From: Desulfofundulus salinus | GTDB taxonomy: Bacteria > Bacillota > Desulfotomaculia > Desulfotomaculales > Desulfovirgulaceae | Reading direction: 5' to 3' | DNA: 64,000 bases | Assembly: GCF_003627965.1 (NCBI RefSeq) | Contig: NZ_RBWE01000001.1 | Coordinates: 457,195-521,194 of the forward strand | Part shown: positions 47,623 through 55,464 of the stretch, piece after piece | Position numbering within the stretch: the stretch's first letter is position 1 | Layout of the letters: each line of letters starts with the position of its first letter | Notes under the pieces: model-generated | What the model saw: the letters and a program-made list of their open reading frames with translations, nothing else | Database searches by the model: none | Told to the model about the DNA's origin: nothing | Made by a program: the position numbers and the translations under genes

Positions 47623-48522
47623 ATGAACTTTCACCAGTTGTATATTTTTAAGATAGTAGCTGATAAAAAGAGCTTTTCAAAGGCTGCACAGGTTCTGTTT
47701 ATTTCCCAGCCGGCCATCAGTATGCAAATTAAATCCCTGGAAGATCACTTTGGCATACGGTTATTTGAGCGCAACACCCACCAGGTGAATCTAACGGAGG
47801 CCGGCCATATCCTGTATAATTATGTAGAGAAGATCTTGTCCCTGGTAGATGAAGCAGAGAAAGATATCTCTGCCCTTACAGGATGTATGAGGGGTACACT
47901 GTCCATTGGAGCAAGTTTTACTCTGGGTGAGTATGTAATTCCCCAGGTAATTGGCCGTTTTAAGAATCAGTATCCACAGGTAAAAGTGTTTCTACAGGTA
48001 ACCAATACAGAGCAAATTGCGAAACGGGTATCAAAAAACATCCTGGATTTAGGACTGGTAGAGAGTCATGTAGACGATCAGGAACTGGCTGCCAGCCCTT
48101 TTTTGCAGGACGAGTTGATAGTGGTACTTCCGGCCGGGCACCCTTTAGCTGGAAAAAAGTCTATCTCGCTGGATGAATTCGTTGCGCTTCCCCTGGTGTT
48201 GCGGGAACAGGGGTCGGGTACAAGGAAAGTTACCGAAGAGCGGTTGAGGGAAGCGGGGGTAGAATTGTCTGCATTAAACGTTGTTATGGAACTGGGGAGT
48301 ACCGAAGCAGTAAAAAAGGCTGTAGAAGCTGGTTTTGGAGCCAGTATCATTTCCATGTGGGCGGTTCAAAAGGAATTAAAACTATGTACACTTGTACCTG
48401 TGAGGATTAAGGAATTTTCTTTGCTTCGAAACTTTTATTTAATTTTTAAAAAAAACAGGTCCCACACATCTGTGGTAAAAGAGTTCGTTTCTTTTATAGA
48501 ACAAGGTGCTTTTCTGTATTAG
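47623..48522 (+). CDS. LysR-family transcriptional regulator (YeiE/CysL-like)
   Basis: 299 residues: N-terminal winged helix-turn-helix (FKIVADKKSFSKAAQVLFISQPAISMQ) and a periplasmic-binding-like effector domain. It is co-directional with yeiH and usp; in E. coli the LysR gene yeiE lies next to yeiH, so regulation of yeiH is a reasonable inference. Effector unknown. ATG 47623 is 9 bp after the usp stop. Confidence 0.88.
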   Translation: MNFHQLYIFKIVADKKSFSKAAQVLFISQPAISMQIKSLEDHFGIRLFERNTHQVNLTEAGHILYNYVEKILSLVDEAEKDISALTGCMRGTLSIGASFTLGEYVIPQVIGRFKNQYPQVKVFLQVTNTEQIAKRVSKNILDLGLVESHVDDQELAASPFLQDELIVVLPAGHPLAGKKSISLDEFVALPLVLREQGSGTRKVTEERLREAGVELSALNVVMELGSTEAVKKAVEAGFGASIISMWAVQKELKLCTLVPVRIKEFSLLRNFYLIFKKNRSHTSVVKEFVSFIEQGAFLY

Positions 48523-48530
48523 TTTCAGTT

Positions 48531-48549
48531 AAGCCAGGATGGCTTTTTG
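48531..48549 (+). terminator. Terminator after the LysR gene
   Basis: AAGCC (48531-48535), loop AGGAT, GGCTT (48541-48545) and a T-run (weak, short stem). Confidence 0.6.
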
Positions 48550-48559
48550 TTGATGGCGG

Positions 48560-48671
48560 CAAAAACTTGAAGGCCAAGGAAGTAATGGCAGAATACCGTT
48601 AGACGGGTTATAAACCTCTGTTCAGTGTATCAATTATGAAAATTAATTGCATTTGGAGGATTTTCTTTAAA
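48560..48671 (+). pseudogene. Remnant similar to the 3' end of the SpoIIE phosphatase gene
   Basis: The frame around 48565-48602 reads NLKAKEVMAEYR then TAG, matching the phosphatase end GKEVTAEYH with its stop. GGAGGATTTTC occurs about 60 bp after each stop (45875 and 48656 region). The yeiH-usp-lysR cassette lies between the two copies, so it is either an insertion with flank duplication or a partial gene duplication. Confidence 0.45.
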
Positions 48672-48684
48672 TGAAGTAGAATTT

Positions 48685-48718
48685 AAGACGGAGGTGGTTG
48701 CGGGCCGTCTTTTTTATT
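48685..48718 (+). terminator. Hairpin-T-run just upstream of the Cache-HAMP regulator
   Basis: AAGACGG (48685-48691) and CCGTCTT (48705-48711) followed by TTTTATTTC. Either a terminator or attenuator; the open frame of the next gene extends into it, which argues against starts at 48694. Confidence 0.65.
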
Positions 48719-48765
48719 TCTTCAATTTCTTCTTCGTAACATCGGGTGGGGTGGTGGTACCACAC

Positions 48766-49878
48766 ATGCACTCCCTCAAACAGCAAATTACCTTACTCGT
48801 GGTTGGGGCAATTATTATCATGACCGCGGGTTTCATGCTGGCGGTTTTCTTTCAAACCCGGGCTACCGCCCTGATGGCCGCAGAAACCAAGGCCATGAGT
48901 GACCTGGCCACGGTGGAAGCACTGATCAATCTGCAGTATCCCGGCCCCTGGAGAGTTAAAGGCGGGGTGTTGTATAAAGGTGAAGTTAAAATTAACGATA
49001 ACTTCGCCATTGTCGATTACGTGGAAAAGTTGACCGGTGACTCATGTACCATCTTTTTAAATGATGTACGCGTGACCACCACCGTGCGGGATGACCAGGG
49101 CAACAGGGCCGTTGGTACCCATGCTTCTAGAGAAGTAGTCCAAAAAGTGCTCGGGGCCAAACAGGAATATGTCGGTGAAGCCTACGTGGTCGGCAGGAAG
49201 TATCAGACCGCATACAAACCGATCACGGACGAAAGCGGAGAGGTAATTGGTATGCTCTACGTAGGAGCACCCCGGACCTTTTACGATACCATACTGTACG
49301 GTTCACTTAAAGTTATGGGTCTGGTGGCAGTGGTATTGACTCTGGTAATAGGCCTGGGGACCTGGGTCTTTACCCAGCGCACCATTATCGATCCCCTGCA
49401 GGAGATCATTGCAGGTACAAGACAGGTGGCCCTGGGCAGCCCGGGGCAACCTGTGGCCGTACACAGCAATAACGAGATTGGTGAACTGGCCCGGGCCTTT
49501 AACCAGATGGTGGAGGGAATGCAGGCCCTGGCCAACGAGCTGGGTAAAGTGGCCGGCTTTGCCCAGAACAACGGGCAGCTGCCCCTTGCTAAGACTGTTG
49601 CTTCCCAGGTTAATCAGCAAGAAATCAAAATTGTACCAAAACTACAGGAGGAGCTCCCCAAGGGTTTAAACAGGGTTACGCTGGAACAGGTGGTCAAGTT
49701 CCTGGAGCGGAATAAAAACAGCGGTGTATCTTCCGATGAGGTGGCCGAAGGAGTGAATCTTTCCAAGGTTACCGTGCGGCGCTATCTTGATTATTTGGAA
49801 CGGTGCGGTCTTCTGGACATTGATCAGAAGTATGGTTCAGTGGGAAGGCCTATGAAAATTTACAGGCTGAAAACATAG
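48766..49878 (+). CDS. Transmembrane Cache-HAMP regulator with CitT/DcuR-type winged helix
   Basis: 370 residues. TM helix 1 (about 10-32) and TM helix 2 (about 180-203) enclose a single-Cache extracytoplasmic sensor domain (about 35-165, with a GMLYVGAP ending like chemoreceptor and DcuS/CitA sensors). A HAMP domain follows (about 204-256), then a helical linker and a winged helix (about 298-368) with NLSKVTVRRYLDYLERCG and YGSVGRPMKIYRL. No kinase or receiver: a one-component membrane regulator. ATG 48766 is preferred, since the longer frame starts inside the hairpin-T-run. It lies upstream of the formate operon, whose control it may exert. Confidence 0.85.
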   Translation: MHSLKQQITLLVVGAIIIMTAGFMLAVFFQTRATALMAAETKAMSDLATVEALINLQYPGPWRVKGGVLYKGEVKINDNFAIVDYVEKLTGDSCTIFLNDVRVTTTVRDDQGNRAVGTHASREVVQKVLGAKQEYVGEAYVVGRKYQTAYKPITDESGEVIGMLYVGAPRTFYDTILYGSLKVMGLVAVVLTLVIGLGTWVFTQRTIIDPLQEIIAGTRQVALGSPGQPVAVHSNNEIGELARAFNQMVEGMQALANELGKVAGFAQNNGQLPLAKTVASQVNQQEIKIVPKLQEELPKGLNRVTLEQVVKFLERNKNSGVSSDEVAEGVNLSKVTVRRYLDYLERCGLLDIDQKYGSVGRPMKIYRLKT

Positions 49879-49916
49879 CCCCTCCTGGTCTTTACCCGCG
49901 TTCGGGGCTTATTCAA

Positions 49917-49942
49917 CCCCTACATAAAGGGGCTTTTTATTT
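49917..49942 (+). terminator. Terminator after the Cache-HAMP regulator
   Basis: CCCCT (49917-49921) and AGGGG (49928-49932) followed by CTTTTTATTTTTT. An alternative pairing AGCCCC/GGGGCT (49877-49909) also exists. Confidence 0.7.
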
Positions 49943-50072
49943 TTTGGCGGATTTTTGTGCGTTTATGCGTTTATTATTTTTTATTTATTTTATTTTTTAT
50001 TTATCTTTTATCTAATATTTTTAAGTTTTTGTTCACAGGTTCTGATTTTAAATTAAACATTTTTAACAAAAA
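49943..50072. other. T-rich tract upstream of the formate operon promoter
   Basis: About 110 bp of extremely AT-rich, mainly TTTATT sequence. No gene seen. It may be an UP-element-like region or binding area for the upstream regulator. Confidence 0.5.
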
Positions 50073-50102
50073 TTGCCCCGGGTTTAAAGGCCTTAATATA
50101 AT
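50073..50102 (+). promoter_or_regulatory. Promoter candidate for the formate operon
   Basis: TTGCCC (50073-50078), 18 bp, TATAAT (50097-50102). The transcribed leader to the channel gene is about 130 bp. Confidence 0.6.
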
Positions 50103-50236
50103 ACCTATTGACTGAATTCAAAAAATTGTTGAAGGGAAGGGTGGTGTGGAAATGGAAGCAGGCAAGCGATGACAAGGGGTTTATGGCCGCCCAACCAGAT
50201 ACTCCCGGTACTTTGCATTAAGGAGGTATTAAGCCA

Positions 50237-51070
50237 ATGGCTGTTCTAAAACCGGCGGAAATTTTGGAATCCTGCGGCAATATGGGAGCCATGCGAGCCA
50301 GGACGGGGATTCCGAAGACTTTAATGCTTGCTTTTCTGGCCGGGGCATACATCGCTTTTGGCGCTTTGTTAATGGTAACCGTGGTGGCGGGCCTCCCCCA
50401 GGAAAGTTTTGGCACCCTAACAAAGTTCATTGGCGGTGCGCTCTTTCCCATCGGTTTGATTATGGTTATACTTGGTGGTGCGGACCTTTTTACCGGGGAT
50501 GTGATGTACAATACCGTTGGTCTGTTCCAGGGGAAAATGGGCGCCGGTGAACTTTTCAGAAACTGGTTTTTTGCTTATGCAGGGAACTTCCTGGGGGCGA
50601 TATTTGTGGTTTACCTGGCCATGTCTTCCGGGTTTCTCTCCGCCGAGCCCTGGCTTGGCTGGATCCAGAAAATTGCCGTAACGAAAACCTCTCTTACTTT
50701 TGAACAGGCTTTCTGGCGTGGTGTTGGCTGCAACTGGCTGGTTTGCATGGCCTGTTGGCTGGCCATGGCTTCGGATCATGCGGCTGGGAAAGTTTTGGGT
50801 ATCTGGGTGCCCATCATGGCTTTTGTCACCATGGGGTTCGAACACAACATTGCCAACATGTTTTTCATCCCTGCCGGGATCTGGGTCGGCGCACCAGTAA
50901 CCTGGATCCAGTTCTGGATCAACAATCAGTTGCCCGTTACCCTTGGCAATATCGTGGGCGGCGGGCTTTTTGTGGGGGTGATTTACGCTTTTTGTTATGG
51001 CAACCTTTCCTGGACGGTTCTTAAAAGTCGCATTTCCCTCAGAGTCAACGATAACACTGTAAAAAGATAA
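50237..51070 (+). CDS. Formate/nitrite transporter family channel (FocA/FdhC-like)
   Basis: 277 residues with six hydrophobic segments and the pentameric-channel motifs LGGADLFTGDVMYNTVGLFQG and GFEHNIANMFFIP. Moves formate (or nitrite). Its place before the formate dehydrogenase genes supports formate. ATG 50237 after AAGGAGG. Confidence 0.92.
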   Translation: MAVLKPAEILESCGNMGAMRARTGIPKTLMLAFLAGAYIAFGALLMVTVVAGLPQESFGTLTKFIGGALFPIGLIMVILGGADLFTGDVMYNTVGLFQGKMGAGELFRNWFFAYAGNFLGAIFVVYLAMSSGFLSAEPWLGWIQKIAVTKTSLTFEQAFWRGVGCNWLVCMACWLAMASDHAAGKVLGIWVPIMAFVTMGFEHNIANMFFIPAGIWVGAPVTWIQFWINNQLPVTLGNIVGGGLFVGVIYAFCYGNLSWTVLKSRISLRVNDNTVKR

Positions 51071-51243
51071 ATGTCCTTCTTTCTTTAATTTCAAATATAG
51101 CTTGCGTTTGAGAGTCGACGGCAAACATTTTTTTAATGAAAAGGAATGTCGATACGGACAGGAACTTTGGTCGTGCCGGCGAATTGTTTTTTCATGAACT
51201 AATTAAAAATTTTTATTGAAATCTGACAGCTGGAGGATTTCTG

Positions 51244-51819
51244 GTGGGCAAGGGCGAATTAAGAAAAGATGTCTTAAAAGCACGGGGCAGTCTTTCTCCG
51301 GAAGAAATAGCCGAAAAAAGCGGGCGGATTTTGCGCCGCGTGCTGTCCCTGGAGGAGTTTCAAAGGGCCCGGACTCTCATGGCCTATGTTGACTTCCGCA
51401 ACGAGGTGCAGACCGGCGCCCTGATCATGGAATCCATGGCCCGGGGCAAAAGGGTGGCCGTGCCGGTGACCGACGTGGCCGGCAGGCGGCTCACCCCCTC
51501 CTTGTTGCTGGAATACCCGGGGGATCTGGCGCCGGGAACCTGGGGCATCCTGGAACCCCGTCCTGAACGCCTGCGCCCCCTTGAGCCGGAGGAACTGGAT
51601 CTGGTGGTGGTGCCGGGGGTGGCCTTTGATCTCAAGGGCAACCGGCTGGGTTACGGCGGCGGCTTTTATGACCGCTTCCTGCCCCGCACCAGGCCGGATA
51701 CTGTTTGGCTGGCCCTGGCCTTTGAGTTGCAGATCCGCCCGCAGGTTTATGCCGGCCCCCACGATTGCCCGGTGCACATTCTGGTTACCGAGGAGCGGGT
51801 TGTTTACACCCGCTGGTAA
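51244..51819 (+). CDS. 5-Formyltetrahydrofolate cyclo-ligase
   Basis: Converts 5-formyl-THF to 5,10-methenyl-THF with ATP, feeding C1-folate metabolism. 191 residues, start GELRKDVLKARGSLSPEE and the ATP-binding signature GYGGGFYDRFLPR (residues about 137-149). GTG start after GGAGG. Located between the formate channel and the formate dehydrogenase, consistent with a C1 (Wood-Ljungdahl) context. Confidence 0.93.
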   Translation: MGKGELRKDVLKARGSLSPEEIAEKSGRILRRVLSLEEFQRARTLMAYVDFRNEVQTGALIMESMARGKRVAVPVTDVAGRRLTPSLLLEYPGDLAPGTWGILEPRPERLRPLEPEELDLVVVPGVAFDLKGNRLGYGGGFYDRFLPRTRPDTVWLALAFELQIRPQVYAGPHDCPVHILVTEERVVYTRW

Positions 51820-51914
51820 AGCCTGTGCACCCGTAATGCGCAGGCTGTTGGCTGTATTAGTAAGCGGGTTTATTTACACCTGCAAGGGAGAGCAATGGGA
51901 GGAGGGAAATTCTG

Positions 51915-52400
51915 GTGAGCTGTCAATGTGGATGTCAGGATGAAGCGGCCAAAAGAGAAGCCCTGGAGAAGGTTTTTGAGCAGTACCGGGGCACTAAAGG
52001 GGCGCTCATCCCGCTGTTGCAGGAAGCTCAGGAGATTTACGGGTACCTGCCCGGGGAAGTGATGCAAAGGATAGCCGCCGAGCTGAAAGTTCCCTTCAGC
52101 AAGGTCTTCGGGGTGGCCACCTTTTACGCCCAGTTTCACTTAAAACCCCGGGGGCGGAATATTATCAGAATCTGCCAGGGTACGGCCTGCCACGTGCGGG
52201 GTGCGGCCCGGGTATTTGAATCGGTATCGGAGAAGCTTGGCGTGGGCAGAAACGAGACCACCGCCGACCTGCGCTACACCCTGGAGACGGTGGCCTGCCT
52301 GGGTGCCTGCGGCCTGGCGCCGGTGATGATGGTTAACGACGATACCCACGGCCGTCTGACCCCGGAGCGGGCGGCTGAAGTTCTCGAGCAGTACGAATAG
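51915..52400 (+). CDS. NuoE-like [2Fe-2S] subunit of NAD-linked formate dehydrogenase
   Basis: 161 residues, paralogous to HydC. Ligands CQGTAC and CLGAC. The N-terminal segment MSCQCGCQDE contains three additional Cys not in HydC. GTG start after GGAGGAGGG. Forms a 19-bp-spaced pair with the NuoF-like gene. Confidence 0.92.
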   Translation: MSCQCGCQDEAAKREALEKVFEQYRGTKGALIPLLQEAQEIYGYLPGEVMQRIAAELKVPFSKVFGVATFYAQFHLKPRGRNIIRICQGTACHVRGAARVFESVSEKLGVGRNETTADLRYTLETVACLGACGLAPVMMVNDDTHGRLTPERAAEVLEQYE

Positions 52401-52419
52401 AAAGGGGGCGGCGAAAGAA

Positions 52420-54372
52420 ATGAAGTCATTAATGGATAAATGCTGTGAAAAGTGTTTCCATTCCCCGGCCAGCCCCTGCAAAGACTATATCAAATGCCGC
52501 CGGCAGGGGCCCCTGTGCCACGAGGATGAAAGCTGCCGGGCCAAATACAGGGCATTTCTGGAGGATATCCACCTGCCTGAAGACAGCCCCAGGCGGCAGA
52601 TTCTCATTTGCGCCGGTACCGGCTGCACCTCCTCCGGTTCCCGCAAACTGGTGGATGCCCTGGTGGAAGAGCTGCAAAAGCAGGGTTTGCGGGATAAAGT
52701 ATCGGTCAAGATCACCGGCTGCCACGGTTTTTGCGAACAGGGTCCCTTAATGATCGTGGAACCCCAGAAGGTTTTCTACACCCGGGTGCAGGTAGAGGAT
52801 ATTCATGAGATTGTGGCCAGCCATCTGGTGGGAGGCCAGGTGGTTGACCGCCTGCTCTACGTAGATCCCGCTACCGGTGAAAAATCCCTCACCTACGAGA
52901 CCGTTCCCTTCTACGCCAAGCAAAAGCGTCTGGTGCTTGCCAACTGCGGGCACATCAATCCCGAAGAAATTGCCGACTATGTGGCCAATGACGGTTATCT
53001 GGCCCTGACCAGGGCACTGTTTGAAATGACCCCCGAGCAGGTAATTGAAGAAGTCAAGATCTCCGGCCTGCGGGGCAGGGGCGGCGCCGGTTTTCCCACC
53101 GGGATGAAGTGGAGCTTTGTCCGTGCCGCGGAAGGGGACAAGAAGTATGTAGTCTGCAACGCCGACGAAGGGGACCCGGGAGCCTTTATGGACCGCAGCG
53201 TCCTGGAGGGCGACCCCCACGCGGTGCTGGAAGGGATGCTGATCTGCGGCTATGCCGTTGGCGCCGATGAAGGCTACATTTACGTGCGGGCCGAATATCC
53301 CCTGGCCATTCACCGGCTCAAGATAGCCATTGCCCAGGCCGAGGAATGCGGCCTTTTAGGGGACAACATCCTCAATTCCGGGTTCAACTTCCGCATCAAG
53401 ATCAAGGCCGGGGCAGGGGCCTTTGTTTGCGGCGAAGAGACCGCCCTTTTGACTTCCATTGAAGGCAACCGGGGCATGCCGCGGCCGAGACCGCCTTTCC
53501 CGGCGCAAAAAGGTTTATGGGGCAAGCCCACCAATATCAACAACGTAGAAACCTTTGCCAACGTGCCCCTGATCATCCGCAACGGCGGCGCCTGGTATGC
53601 CGCCATGGGCACGGAAAAGAGCAAGGGCACCAAGATTTTCGCCCTGACCGGCAAGGTGAATAACACCGGCCTGGTGGAAGTGCCCATGGGCATTACCATG
53701 CGGGAGATCATCTTTGGCGTGGGCGGCGGCATCCGGGACGGCAAGAAGTTCAAGGCCGTGCAGATCGGCGGACCCTCCGGCGGCTGCCTGCCCGAGGAAC
53801 AGCTGGACCTGCCCATCGACTATGAATCCCTCACCTCTGCAGGGGCCATCATGGGTTCCGGCGGCCTGGTGGTCATGGATGAAACCACCTGCATGGTGGA
53901 TGTGGCCCGGTTCTTCTTAAACTTCACCCAGGCCGAATCCTGCGGCAAATGCACCCCCTGCCGGGAAGGCACCAAGCGCATGCTGGAAATCCTCACCCGC
54001 ATCTGCGAAGGCCAGGGTAAGGAGGAGGACATCGAGACCCTGGAGCGGCTGGCCCGGGTGGTTAAAAACACGGCCCTGTGCGGCCTGGGACAGACCTGCC
54101 CCAACCCGATCCTGTCCACATTGCGCTACTTCCGGGACGAATACGAAGCCCATATCAGGGGTAAACGCTGCCCGGCTCGCGTCTGCCAGGCGCTTTTGGT
54201 GTACACCATTAATGCCGAAAAGTGCACCGGCTGCGGCAGCTGTGCCCGCGCCTGTCCGGCCGGAGCCATCAGCGGCGAAAAGAAACAGCCCCACGTCATC
54301 GATATTTCCCGGTGCATCAAGTGCGGCAACTGCATGCAGAAGTGCAAGTTCGGCGCTGTGGAAAAGGCGTAA
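52420..54372 (+). CDS. NuoF-like flavin subunit of NAD-linked formate dehydrogenase
   Basis: 650 residues, paralogous to HydB. N-terminal Cys-rich extension (CCEKCFHSPASPC...CRRQGPLC) absent from HydB, then CAGTGC/CHGFC [2Fe-2S], the NADH/FMN region GLRGRGGAGFPTGMKW, CGKCTPC, and two C-terminal ferredoxin clusters (CTGCGSCARACP and CIKCGNCMQKCK). It would deliver electrons between FdhA and NAD(P) or ferredoxin. Confidence 0.93.
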   Translation: MKSLMDKCCEKCFHSPASPCKDYIKCRRQGPLCHEDESCRAKYRAFLEDIHLPEDSPRRQILICAGTGCTSSGSRKLVDALVEELQKQGLRDKVSVKITGCHGFCEQGPLMIVEPQKVFYTRVQVEDIHEIVASHLVGGQVVDRLLYVDPATGEKSLTYETVPFYAKQKRLVLANCGHINPEEIADYVANDGYLALTRALFEMTPEQVIEEVKISGLRGRGGAGFPTGMKWSFVRAAEGDKKYVVCNADEGDPGAFMDRSVLEGDPHAVLEGMLICGYAVGADEGYIYVRAEYPLAIHRLKIAIAQAEECGLLGDNILNSGFNFRIKIKAGAGAFVCGEETALLTSIEGNRGMPRPRPPFPAQKGLWGKPTNINNVETFANVPLIIRNGGAWYAAMGTEKSKGTKIFALTGKVNNTGLVEVPMGITMREIIFGVGGGIRDGKKFKAVQIGGPSGGCLPEEQLDLPIDYESLTSAGAIMGSGGLVVMDETTCMVDVARFFLNFTQAESCGKCTPCREGTKRMLEILTRICEGQGKEEDIETLERLARVVKNTALCGLGQTCPNPILSTLRYFRDEYEAHIRGKRCPARVCQALLVYTINAEKCTGCGSCARACPAGAISGEKKQPHVIDISRCIKCGNCMQKCKFGAVEKA

Positions 54373-54432
54373 GCAAGCGCTGGCCGTTGGGGTGATACCA
54401 TAAGGGAACGGTTAAAGGGGGGAAAGTTTTCA

Positions 54433-55365
54433 GTGGCCAATGTCACTTTAACCATAGACGGGAAAAAGGTGACCGTACCGGCCGGCACCACCGTGCTGGA
54501 TGCGGCCCGGTCGGCGGGAATTTTCATCCCCACCCTGTGCCACGACCCACTTCTTCCTGGTTGGGGAGCCTGCCGGCTGTGCGTGGTGGAAATACCGGGT
54601 ATGCGCAACCTGCCGGCCTCCTGCGTGACTACCGTGGCCGAGGGGATGGTGGTCCACACCGCCTCGGAAGCGGTAATTGAGGCGCGGCGTACCATTATCG
54701 ATTTGCTGCTGGCCAACCACCCCCAGGACTGCCTGACCTGCGAAAAAAACGGCGACTGCCGTTTGCAGGATTATGCTTTCATGTACGGGGTTCGACAGAC
54801 CAGCTTTCACGGCGAGAGGAAAAATTACCCCCTGGATGATTCCAACCCCTACATCATCAGGGATCAAAATAAGTGCATCCTGTGCGGCAAGTGCGTGCGC
54901 ACCTGCCAGGCCGTGCCCGGGCGCAGCGTGATTGACTTCGGCTACCGGGGCTTTAACACCAGGGTGGTTACGGCCATGGACGTACCCCTGGGCGAGTCGG
55001 ATTGTGTTTATTGCGCCCGCTGCGTGGCCGTCTGCCCGGTAGGGGCGTTGACCTACAAGCCCATGGCCGGGAAAGGGCGCACCTGGGAAATGCAAAAGGA
55101 ACCCGTCACCTGCACTTTTTGTGAAAGCGGCTGTACCTTTGAGCTGAACATCAAAGACGGGAAAGTGATCGGCATTACAGCAAAAGAACCTGGCCCCGGC
55201 CGGCCCCTGTGCCTCAAAGGCCGCCTGGGCCTGGAGCTGCTCTACGTGGAAGAACCAATGACCCCCATGCTGAAAAAGGACGGCCGGTTTGTCCCTGTTT
55301 CCTGGGCTGAAGCCCTGGGATTGGAGGGCGTCGTGGCCAGGATGAAGGAAGTGGAAGGTAAGTAG
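54433..55365 (+). CDS. Short NuoG-like iron-sulfur protein, paralogue of the FdhA amino terminus
   Basis: 310 residues: [2Fe-2S] domain (CHDPLLPGWGACRLC), His-Cys [4Fe-4S] (HPQDCLTCEKNGDC), two ferredoxin clusters ([11 protein letters not shown] and CVYCARCVAVC), then the Mo/W-bis-MGD [4Fe-4S] motif CTFCESGC. It ends a short way into the domain, so there is no catalytic site and no Sec/Cys. It matches the first ~330 residues of the next gene, FdhA, closely, and the first ~100 bp are nearly identical in DNA. GTG start 54433. The clean ending suggests a functional electron-transfer subunit rather than a broken copy. Confidence 0.85.
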   Translation: MANVTLTIDGKKVTVPAGTTVLDAARSAGIFIPTLCHDPLLPGWGACRLCVVEIPGMRNLPASCVTTVAEGMVVHTASEAVIEARRTIIDLLLANHPQDCLTCEKNGDCRLQDYAFMYGVRQTSFHGERKNYPLDDSNPYIIRDQNKCILCGKCVRTCQAVPGRSVIDFGYRGFNTRVVTAMDVPLGESDCVYCARCVAVCPVGALTYKPMAGKGRTWEMQKEPVTCTFCESGCTFELNIKDGKVIGITAKEPGPGRPLCLKGRLGLELLYVEEPMTPMLKKDGRFVPVSWAEALGLEGVVARMKEVEGK

Positions 55366-55464
55366 ACACCCATGGCGCTTTCGGCGCCACCACAGAGGTA
55401 CGGCGCTGTTCTGAGTGAGGATGATAACAGTGATAAGAAATCATGCCGAAAGGGGGTACCTAAA

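Noticed and set aside
48694-48765. Longer start (GTG 48694) of the Cache-HAMP regulator
   Set aside because: The first bases lie in a hairpin plus T-run and encode a Phe-rich stretch unlike the family; ATG 48766 gives a normal first membrane helix.
54433-55365. Interpreting the short NuoG-like gene as a frameshifted fdhA pseudogene
   Set aside because: It has a good start, intact cluster motifs and a clean end; no continuing homologous frame follows before fdhA starts.
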